From assembly GCA_002336245.1 (NCBI GenBank), contig DDDG01000019.1, positions 1-64,000 on the forward strand: DNA of 64,000 nucleotides, given 5' to 3'. This DNA comes from Flavobacteriales bacterium UBA1986. Its GTDB lineage: Bacteria > Bacteroidota > Bacteroidia > Flavobacteriales_G > Salibacteraceae. Shown here in pieces: positions 57,688 to 64,000 of the stretch (position 1 is the stretch's first letter; every line of letters begins with the position of its first letter). A program made the position numbers and the translations under genes. Below the pieces are notes generated by a model. The model did no database searches and was not told where the DNA came from. It saw nothing but the letters and a program-made list of their open reading frames with translations.

Positions 57688-58404
57688 TTCAAATAGGAAG
57701 GAAATGGTGAAAACTTTCGAACGAATTTCATCGATTGGCGCCGAGAAGGTCGTGTTGTCGGGAACGTTGATGTCCCCAATTCCGTAACTCATTTTCAACT
57801 CAAGACCGAATTTGAAATACTCCAAGAAAAAATCAAAGCCACCTCCCACTTGGTAGGAATAGGTGTGCCGTTTTATTTTGACCGGAGCATCGCCTGGCGG
57901 GGCATCCTCATTTGAAGCCAAGTCTAGGCTATACATCCCTCCACCAATGACGTAAGCTGCAAAGTTGTTGTAGCGAAGCGATCGGTACTTAATGTTTATC
58001 GGGAAGTCTAAATAAGTGGATTCAATTGGCTTTACCTGAGTGGTAGTCGTCGTTGGCCCTCTTCTATATGTGTACAATAAGTCGCGCTGAGCAAATGAAA
58101 GAGTAAATAGAAATCGGATATTCAATTCAGGCAATAGATGATAATCGGCGACAGTACCAATATTAAAACCGGGTTGTTTTACTGTGTATACACCTAGTAG
58201 AGAGTCGCTGCTTAGAATGCTCGACTTTAAGCCGAAGTCGCCGACGTTCACACCTAAGTTGAAACCAAAGTGGAGTTTTTTACGATCGAACTCACGCAGG
58301 TTTTGAACCTTCTTCTTGTGGGAATACTTTTGAGCAAGGGCATCTTTACTTGGCAAAGCCAAGAAAGACAGCAATAGGATGAAAAATATGTGGACCCTTT
58401 TCAT
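57682..58404 (-). CDS. porT: Type IX secretion protein PorT
   Basis: 240 residues from the ATG at 58404 (MKRVHIFFILLLSFLAL); the frame is open further upstream into ubiE, but only this start gives a signal peptide. After the cleavage site (DALAQ) the protein is an outer membrane beta-barrel with features recalled from PorT/SprT: LHFGFNLGVNVGDFGLK, QPGFNIGTVADYHL, ESTYLDFPINIKYRS, NFAAYVIGGGMYSLDLAS and the end SKVFTISFLFEG. PorT is needed for assembly of the T9SS translocon. It lies 37 bases after ubiE, a linkage found in other Flavobacteriia, and beside a T9SS cargo gene. Confidence 0.87.
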   Translation of the reverse strand: MKRVHIFFILLLSFLALPSKDALAQKYSHKKKVQNLREFDRKKLHFGFNLGVNVGDFGLKSSILSSDSLLGVYTVKQPGFNIGTVADYHLLPELNIRFLFTLSFAQRDLLYTYRRGPTTTTTQVKPIESTYLDFPINIKYRSLRYNNFAAYVIGGGMYSLDLASNEDAPPGDAPVKIKRHTYSYQVGGGFDFFLEYFKFGLELKMSYGIGDINVPDNTTFSAPIDEIRSKVFTISFLFEG

Positions 58405-58441
58405 TAGCAAGGGCGCAAAAGTAATGAATGCCTGTTCAAGC

Positions 58442-59167
58442 TTAGGCTTTCTGACCAAAGTAGATTGAAGCAATCCCCATCGTGAGCGGATATTGTTTCA
58501 CTTTTCGGTATCCAAGTCCATCTAGAATTGAAATGAAGGCCTCTCCGTGAGGGAAAGACTCTACAGATTCTGGGAGATAGGTGTAGGCACGAGCGTCTTT
58601 TGAAACCCATTTACCTACGACGGGTAATATGCGTTTAAAGTATAAATAGTAGAGACCTTTTACCAATCGGTTTGTTGGTTTGGAAAATTCTAGAATCGCG
58701 ATTTGCCCACCCGGACGAAGAACGCGAAGCATTTCTGCCAATCCTTTCTCGAGGTTTTCAAAGTTTCGTACCCCAAAGGCAACCGTTATTGCATCGAAAT
58801 GATCGTTTTCAAATTGAAGGTTTTCCGAGTCACCGTAAATGAGTGTCACAGTTTTATCCTTCCCTCGTTTCACCACCTTTTTGTTTCCAACGGCGAGCAT
58901 GTCTTTTGAAATGTCTACCCCGATGACTTCTTCAGGCTTTAGGCTCAACAACTGAAGGGCGAAATCGCCTGTGCCAGTAGCAACATCTAAGAGACGTTTT
59001 GGCTTTGCTTTCGATAGAAGTTTCACCGCCTTCTTTCTCCAACCTCGATCGATGCCCAACGACAAGGCGTGATTCAAGAAATCGTAACGATGTGCGATGT
59101 TGTCGAACATTTCAGCAACCTGTTCTTTTTTCGATTGCTCACTTTGATAAGGTGTAATCTCTGCCAT
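58442..59167 (-). CDS. menG: Demethylmenaquinone methyltransferase
   Basis: 241 residues from the ATG at 59167, which shares one base with the TGA of the upstream gene (TGATG). An SAM-dependent class I methyltransferase: LLDVATGTGDFALQLL (motif I), VIGVDISKDMLAVG, DHFDAITVAFGVRNFENLEK and LRPGGQIAILEFSKP. These match UbiE/MenG, which methylates demethylmenaquinone; Bacteroidota generally use menaquinone only, so this is the likely substrate. Also named ubiE in annotations. Confidence 0.94.
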   Translation of the reverse strand: MAEITPYQSEQSKKEQVAEMFDNIAHRYDFLNHALSLGIDRGWRKKAVKLLSKAKPKRLLDVATGTGDFALQLLSLKPEEVIGVDISKDMLAVGNKKVVKRGKDKTVTLIYGDSENLQFENDHFDAITVAFGVRNFENLEKGLAEMLRVLRPGGQIAILEFSKPTNRLVKGLYYLYFKRILPVVGKWVSKDARAYTYLPESVESFPHGEAFISILDGLGYRKVKQYPLTMGIASIYFGQKA

Positions 59168-60990
59168 CAACCAACCATAAAGGATTCTTTCGGATACGTG
59201 TAATTCGTGCTCGCGATGTTCCGACTCAACGCGTAAGCTACGGTTAATGTTCCCAACCTTCCAACATACATGGAAATCATAACAACTACTTTTCCTGCAT
59301 TGCTCAAGTAGGGTGTAACTCCAGTTGAGGCTCCAACGGTGCTGAACGCACTTACCTCCTCATAAACCAAGTCCATCATTCGGAACTGCCCTGAACTCAA
59401 AAGCTCAGATTCCGTTATGCTCAAAAGGAAGATTCCCAGTATGATGCCCGAAAGGGCAAACATGAAAATAGAGTGACTTCGAAAGACCACCCCAGCAGGT
59501 ATTCTCTTTTTAAAGAGTTCGATGTTTTTCTTCCCGCGAATGGTGGAATAGGCCGAAAGTACAACCACTGAAAAGGTACTTGTTTTAATTCCTCCCGCAG
59601 TAGAGCTTGATGCACCACCAATGAACATGAGTACAAGGCAAACGATGATGAAAGGCATGGACATTTGAGTGAGGTCAACTGTATTGAAGCCTGCGGTTCT
59701 AAGACTAATGGATTGGAATACAGAAGCTACAATGGCCGAAAAACTATCCTTCCCTTGCAGGGTGTTGTCCATTTCGAAAATGAAAAAGAAGAATGCGCCC
59801 CCAAAAATCAGGAGTGCCGCAGTGATAAGGGAGACCTGGCTTCCTAAAAAGGGCTTTTTCCAGCTGTGCTTTCTACGTTCCATAATCTTTCTTGGATCGA
59901 GAAGATCGAACAAAGTGGTAAAGCCGAGGGAGCCGAAAATGATGAGGACTCCTGCCGTGATGTGAAACCATTGTAGGTTCACTAAGTAGTCGTTGTACAA
60001 ACCTCCCGACATGGTTGAAAAGCCAGCGTTGTTGAAGGCTGAAACCGAATGGAAAAGAGAGAAAAAGAGTTTTTGACCAAAGGCCATATGCGTCAAGGAA
60101 GAGGTAGTTTGAAAGAAAATCAAGATCGACCCGAGCAATTCGATTAGGATACTGACTAAAACAATTCGGCCCAGCATGCCTTTGGAGCTAAAAACAGACT
60201 CTTTATTCACGAAATCTTCGACCACTAAGTGATGCTTCATTCCAACTCCAAGGCGACCAAGAAGTGTGAGGAAGGCACCAAAAAGGATGATGTTGATTCC
60301 ACCTACTTTCATGAGTATTAAGAGGATGGTATGTCCCTTTACGGTCCACATCGTTGCCGTGTCAAGGGTGATGAGTCCAGTGACACATGTGGCGCTAGTA
60401 GAAGTAAATAGGGCATCGATGAAGCTCACATCCCCGGTGCTCATTTCAGGCATCATGAGAAGCAGTGAACCTAAAAGAATGATTAAGCCAAATGAAAGAA
60501 CAAAAATGAATGCCGGGTGCAGTTTGATGGTCGGCATAAATCCTCCCGATTGACTGAGCTCGGCGGCAACTATTGCAAAGAGGTAGAATTGAATGAAAAA
60601 TTCAGATACATCTGCAAGGGCCATCATATCGAACGATCGAAAGATGGACTCAATCATAAGGGTATTGAAGAAGGTGTAAAAGAACCCATCTAGTATCAAC
60701 ACAACCACCATGAAGGCTTCGAACCAATGCTGTTTTATAAATTGAATGGGGCTAAAGTCGTAGAAGACCTTGAGAAGAAAATGGAAAACGTAAAAGAGGA
60801 AGCTCAGACGAATGACGCCCATTAAAATATCTTCCCCTTGAGGGCTGTGCTGAAAACCGTAATAGTACACAAGCACGCCAAGGGCGAAAATGGAAACGAC
60901 TAAAGAGAGAATCTTAAAGCTTTTGAGCACACGTAGCTTCGAAGCGTAGATTTTGAGATTGATTTTCTCTCGCCACTCGTGAATGTCCAT
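59167..60990 (-). CDS. TrkH/KtrB-type potassium transporter
   Basis: 607 residues, about 120 more than TrkH of E. coli, due to an N-terminal part with three or four extra membrane segments (FKILSLVVSIFALGVLVYYYG and following). Four pore loops can be read: STSATCVTGLITLD, SVSAFNNAGFSTMSG, SISLRTAGFNTVDL and EVSAFSTVGASTGV, each with the filter Gly (V-TG, NAG, TAG, TVG). It should take up K+ in the inner membrane with a TrkA/KtrA-type regulatory subunit, which is not encoded nearby. The gene is in the middle of a minus-strand operon, 6 bases after the kinase gene. Confidence 0.93.
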   Translation of the reverse strand: MDIHEWREKINLKIYASKLRVLKSFKILSLVVSIFALGVLVYYYGFQHSPQGEDILMGVIRLSFLFYVFHFLLKVFYDFSPIQFIKQHWFEAFMVVVLILDGFFYTFFNTLMIESIFRSFDMMALADVSEFFIQFYLFAIVAAELSQSGGFMPTIKLHPAFIFVLSFGLIILLGSLLLMMPEMSTGDVSFIDALFTSTSATCVTGLITLDTATMWTVKGHTILLILMKVGGINIILFGAFLTLLGRLGVGMKHHLVVEDFVNKESVFSSKGMLGRIVLVSILIELLGSILIFFQTTSSLTHMAFGQKLFFSLFHSVSAFNNAGFSTMSGGLYNDYLVNLQWFHITAGVLIIFGSLGFTTLFDLLDPRKIMERRKHSWKKPFLGSQVSLITAALLIFGGAFFFFIFEMDNTLQGKDSFSAIVASVFQSISLRTAGFNTVDLTQMSMPFIIVCLVLMFIGGASSSTAGGIKTSTFSVVVLSAYSTIRGKKNIELFKKRIPAGVVFRSHSIFMFALSGIILGIFLLSITESELLSSGQFRMMDLVYEEVSAFSTVGASTGVTPYLSNAGKVVVMISMYVGRLGTLTVAYALSRNIASTNYTYPKESFMVG

Positions 60991-60996
60991 TCGACC

Positions 60997-61992
60997 CTAG
61001 TTGGAATTTAGAATAGTCTGAATCAATTCTTCCTTGTCGATGGGAACAACACCAACCTTTTCGCACACTAGGCCTCCAGCCATATTTGACAGATATGCCG
61101 CTGTTTCAATGTCGAGACCCAGCGCCAAGCTTGCACTAGCAAGTGCAAGTACGGTATCGCCGGCACCAGATACATCGACGATGTTCCGAGGCATGGCAGG
61201 TAATATTCCCAAGTCGTTGCCCTGCATAAACAAAACACCTCTTTCACTTAAGGTGAGAAGTAGGGAGTCGCAACCGATGCGACTTTGGAGGGCTTGTGAA
61301 ATCGACTTCAATTCTTCCTCTGTGGAAGTGGGTTTTTGCCAATTCAAACCTCCTATGATTTCCTTCAAGTTGGGCTTGAACAAGCTCACCTTCTGGTAGA
61401 CTAAGAAGTGGTCTTTTTTTGGGTCAACTGCACAAAAAACATCGTATTCGTTGCAAAGTTTAATTCCTTCCTCAATGAGTCTTTTGGTAAGAACGCCTTT
61501 GTTGTAGTCTTGGAAAATGACCGCCTGAAAGGAAGCCTGCTCAAGACCCTCTTTTAGTTTTTTGAGAAGGGCATTTTCATCTGCAGTACTCAAGTCTTCG
61601 ATGCGCTCTTCATCGACCCGAAGGAGGTGTTTATCATTCGCAATCACCCGATGTTTGATCGTTGTTTTTCGCTCTTTGCTTTGGATGAGTTGGGATCCGT
61701 TTAAATCCTTTTCTGAAAGAAGCTCGATCAATCGATTTCCAGAATCGTCATCCCCTACAACGCTGAGCACTGTGACCTTCGCGCCAAGGGCTTTTAGATT
61801 AAGAGCAACGTTTGCAGCTCCGCCCAAGCGCTCTTCTCGGTGGCCAACATCAACCACAGGCACTGGAGCCTCTGGTGACATTCGCTCATGGATTCCGTAA
61901 ATGTAGGAATCGACCATCACGTCACCAATAACGGCAAAGTGGGCTGTTCCAAGTTTCTCAACGAGGTCTATTATTTCTTGGGGGCTATTCAA
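60997..61992 (-). CDS. PfkB-family kinase, HldE kinase-domain type
   Basis: 331 residues. A ribokinase-fold sugar kinase: RLGGAANVALNLKALGA near residue 55 and the anion-hole/catalytic motif VDVSGAGDTVLALAS near residue 272 with the catalytic Asp. The N-terminal GDVMVDSYIYGIHERMSPEAPVPVVDV is very close to the kinase domain of HldE/RfaE1, which phosphorylates heptose 7-phosphate for LPS core. The nucleotidyltransferase domain of bifunctional HldE is missing. Its start overlaps the aminotransferase end by 8 bases. Another sugar substrate cannot be excluded. Confidence 0.8.
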   Translation of the reverse strand: MNSPQEIIDLVEKLGTAHFAVIGDVMVDSYIYGIHERMSPEAPVPVVDVGHREERLGGAANVALNLKALGAKVTVLSVVGDDDSGNRLIELLSEKDLNGSQLIQSKERKTTIKHRVIANDKHLLRVDEERIEDLSTADENALLKKLKEGLEQASFQAVIFQDYNKGVLTKRLIEEGIKLCNEYDVFCAVDPKKDHFLVYQKVSLFKPNLKEIIGGLNWQKPTSTEEELKSISQALQSRIGCDSLLLTLSERGVLFMQGNDLGILPAMPRNIVDVSGAGDTVLALASASLALGLDIETAAYLSNMAGGLVCEKVGVVPIDKEELIQTILNSN

Positions 61993-63184
61993 ATCCCAGA
62001 AGGGCTTCTTTGATTCTTCGTGCAGCTTCTCGCAAATCTTCGTCGGAGGCTGCGTAGGAAATTCTCAAGCACTTGGGATTACCAAATGCTTCCCCACTCA
62101 CAAGCGCAACGCCTGCTTCATTCAAGAGGTACATGCACAAGTCGTTTGCATCTTCGATGGTTTTTCCATTTTTCGACTTTCCAAATAATTCATCGATTTC
62201 GGGAAAGAGGTAAAAGGCACCACCAGGTTTGTTGAGTTTGAATTCGGGAATTTCACCCAAGAGCTCAATCAGCATATCTCGTCGTTTGAGAAATGCCTCA
62301 CGCATCGTATCAATCACCTTAGGATCGGCTAAAACTGCAGCTTCAGCAGCTTTTTGAGAGATTCCGCTGGCAGCAGAAGTGAACTGACCTTGGGTTTTAG
62401 TACAGGCTTTAGCAATCCACAAAGGAGCACCGATGTATCCGATTCTCCAGCCTGTCATTGCGAATGCTTTAGAGACTCCGTTTACGGTGACCACACGATC
62501 CATCATGCCGTCGATGCTGGCAAGACTTGCATGCTCGCCAACGAAATTGATGTGTTCGTATATTTCGTCTGAAACAACGATGAGGTTCGGGTATTTTAGA
62601 ATTACTTGAGCTAAAGCTTCGAGCTCAGTCCTGCTGTATAAGCTCCCGCTTGGGTTGCATGGTGAGCTGAAAATCATCAACCGCGATTGATCGTTTAGAT
62701 GTGCATCCAATTGGTCGGGGGTGAGCTTGAAATCTTGCTCTATTCCGCAAGGGATTTCCACGACTTTTCCCTCCGACATATGTGCCATTGCGTGATAGGA
62801 AACCCAATAGGGGCTAGGTAGAACGACCTCGTCACCAGGATTAACAAGAGCGAGCGCAACGTTCATGATGCTCTGCTTTGCTCCTGTGCTTACTACAATT
62901 TGGTTGGGCTCATAATGAAGGCCATTGTCGCGCAGAAATTTCGCGCAAATGGCTTCGCGCAAACTTTCGTAACCTGGAACGGGAGGATACTTGCTGAAAT
63001 TTTCGTCGATGGCTTTTTTAGCGGCCTCCTTGATGAAATCGGGAGTGTTGAAGTCGGGTTCTCCCATGCTGAGGCCAATGATGTCTTTGCCTTCAGCACG
63101 AAGTTCTCGACTTCGAGTGGCCATTGCTATCGTGGCCGATTCAGCCAAACTTGCAATGCGGTGTGAGAGTCTTTTTTCCTCCAT
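61985..63184 (-). CDS. PLP-dependent aminotransferase, aspartate aminotransferase-like
   Basis: 399 residues, fold type I. Substrate-binding SMGEPDFNTPDFIKEAA at the N-terminus; FSSPCNPSGSLYSRTEL, VVSDEIYEHINF (PLP-binding Asp and Tyr) and the Schiff-base Lys in NGVSKAFAMTGWRIGY. The C-terminal Arg is in CLRISYAASDEDLREA. This matches class I subgroup I-gamma aspartate/prephenate aminotransferases; exact specificity is not readable. It heads the operon leading to the heptose-kinase-like gene, TrkH, menG and porT. Confidence 0.93.
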   Translation of the reverse strand: MEEKRLSHRIASLAESATIAMATRSRELRAEGKDIIGLSMGEPDFNTPDFIKEAAKKAIDENFSKYPPVPGYESLREAICAKFLRDNGLHYEPNQIVVSTGAKQSIMNVALALVNPGDEVVLPSPYWVSYHAMAHMSEGKVVEIPCGIEQDFKLTPDQLDAHLNDQSRLMIFSSPCNPSGSLYSRTELEALAQVILKYPNLIVVSDEIYEHINFVGEHASLASIDGMMDRVVTVNGVSKAFAMTGWRIGYIGAPLWIAKACTKTQGQFTSAASGISQKAAEAAVLADPKVIDTMREAFLKRRDMLIELLGEIPEFKLNKPGGAFYLFPEIDELFGKSKNGKTIEDANDLCMYLLNEAGVALVSGEAFGNPKCLRISYAASDEDLREAARRIKEALLGFE

Positions 63185-63194
63185 TTGAAGAGCT

Positions 63195-63202
63195 CAAAAG
63201 TA
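63195..63202 (-). promoter_or_regulatory. Candidate -7 element of the aminotransferase operon
   Basis: Minus strand TACTTTTG matches TAnnTTTG, 10 bases before the ATG at 63184. This would give a very short leader; no -33 TTG was found. Confidence 0.35.
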
Positions 63203-63294
63203 ATGTTTTGCTCGCTGTTATTTGAGTGGTAAAACAGCCTTATTTTAGTCAAGAGCAGTGAAATGAAAAAGAAGACTGCCTTAAAATTGGATTT

Positions 63295-63951
63295 ATGACG
63301 CTCGTATCCTTATTCATTGCCTTGATTGTTGGGTGGAATGTCTCTAATATTCAGAGCGAGGAGGAGCTGTATCATCAGCTGGCCTATGAGACTTTCCTTC
63401 CAAAAAAGGACGTTTTTTTAAAGGCCATGAAAGGCTTCAAGCTTTTAAAGGAAGAGGGCAGCTTGGACAATCCCAGACTCATTACCATCATCGATATGGA
63501 ATTGCCTTCCAGCAAAAAGAGGTTGTGGGTAATTGACCTAACATCAAAAAAGGTGGTCTACCATTCCTTGGTGGCACATGGCAAGAACACAGGTGAGCTC
63601 AAAGCCGAATCCTTTTCGAATGTATTGGGTTCAAAACAATCGAGCTTAGGCTTCTATGTTACTCTTGGAACTTACATGGGAAAACACGGCTATAGTTTAA
63701 AGCTGCGCGGCATGGAGGAAGGGATCAACGACATGGCTGAGGAAAGAGCGATTGTGATGCACGGGGCCAACTATGTTTCTCGACAGTTTATAGAGCAGTA
63801 CGGTAGATTAGGGAGAAGTTTTGGCTGCCCTGCAGTGCCGGTATTGAAATCGAAAAAGATCATCGGCGAAATCAAGGGAGGAACTTGCTTATTTATCTAT
63901 CATCCATCCGAGAAGTATTTGTTCGGTTCAAGATATCTCAACGGACTTTGA
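63295..63951 (+). CDS. L,D-transpeptidase-like murein protein (YkuD_2 type)
   Basis: 218 residues. After a hydrophobic segment (LVSLFIALIVGW, no basic residues before it) comes an exported domain with the features of the murein L,D-transpeptidase catalytic family: IDLTSKKVVYHSLVAHGKNTG, VMHGANYVS (conserved His) and GRLGRSFGCPAVPV with the catalytic Cys. It should act on peptidoglycan stem peptides. The start is odd: a small frame MKKKTALKLDL at 63263 overlaps the ATG as TTATGA, and together they would look like one normal signal peptide. A frameshift near the 5' end is possible. Confidence 0.85.
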   Translation: MTLVSLFIALIVGWNVSNIQSEEELYHQLAYETFLPKKDVFLKAMKGFKLLKEEGSLDNPRLITIIDMELPSSKKRLWVIDLTSKKVVYHSLVAHGKNTGELKAESFSNVLGSKQSSLGFYVTLGTYMGKHGYSLKLRGMEEGINDMAEERAIVMHGANYVSRQFIEQYGRLGRSFGCPAVPVLKSKKIIGEIKGGTCLFIYHPSEKYLFGSRYLNGL

Positions 63952-63961
63952 CGAACCCTGC

Positions 63962-64000
63962 TTATGGCGCAACTATTCTGTCCAATTCTAGCAGGACTTT
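63962..64000 (-). CDS. Possible C-terminal end of a gene entering from the right edge
   Basis: On the minus strand twelve open codons (KVLLELDRIVAP) run from the edge to a TAA at 63962-63964, converging with the transpeptidase gene. The stretch is too short for identification; chance is a fair alternative. Confidence 0.25.
   Translation of the reverse strand, partial: KVLLELDRIVAP

Overview
The window looks like a chromosomal segment of a marine-type member of the Bacteroidota, close to Flavobacteriales (Cryomorphaceae/Owenweeksia-like). The reasons are PorT and type IX secretion (T9SS) cargo signals, a DUF4290 gene, a DnaJ with a reduced zinc region, the rplQ-carA-eno-gltA order, an IF-1/L36/S13 alpha operon without adk, and promoters of the Bacteroidota form TTG-N19..21-TAnnTTTG. 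No rRNA, tRNA, CRISPR array or insertion sequence was recognised.

Layout. 1-2573 (minus): the N-terminal 857 codons of a large secreted beta-helix protein that runs off the left edge. 2749-9613 (minus): an FG-GAP/VCBS lipoprotein, a sigma-54-type response regulator without a DNA-binding domain, and a NatA/NatB-like ABC exporter. 9663-11326 (minus): grpE-dnaJ. 11440-13932 (minus): DUF4290, murA and a TlpA-like thioredoxin. 13973-16276 (minus): a UvrD/PcrA helicase. 16544-26093 (plus): the most unusual locus. Four related, cysteine-free double-glycine peptides lie in tandem, the first three each with its own upstream block and terminator. They are followed by a complete NHLM-type export operon: a TolC-like channel, an HlyD-like adaptor, a C39-peptidase ABC transporter and a second ABC transporter with a long N-terminal domain. 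26165-43927 (plus): the str-S10-spc-alpha ribosomal super-operon from rpsL to rplQ, including fusA, secY, map, infA and rpoA. 43933-47707 (plus): carA, eno, gltA. 47729-53561 (minus): a fatty-acid beta-oxidation operon headed by a MarR regulator with a perfect palindrome upstream. 53656-54924 (plus): a secreted Asp-box protein. 54921-57623 (minus): a T9SS cargo with a gingipain-like region that seems to have lost its catalytic residues. 57682-63184 (minus): aminotransferase, heptose-kinase-like, TrkH, ubiE/menG, porT. 63295-63951 (plus): an L,D-transpeptidase-like protein.

The best candidate for an undescribed system is the 16.5-26.1 kb locus. The exporter should cleave the peptides after Gly-Gly and carry them through the cell envelope in one step. 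The 54-61-residue products have no Cys, and there is no recognisable modification enzyme or immunity gene beside them, so this does not fit lanthipeptide, thiopeptide or sactipeptide models. The peptides share a conserved LPDY and DPDFVG(S/T)PEW core and a basic, helical-looking tail. Their function is unknown; an unmodified secreted bacteriocin, a signalling peptide or a structural peptide are all possible.
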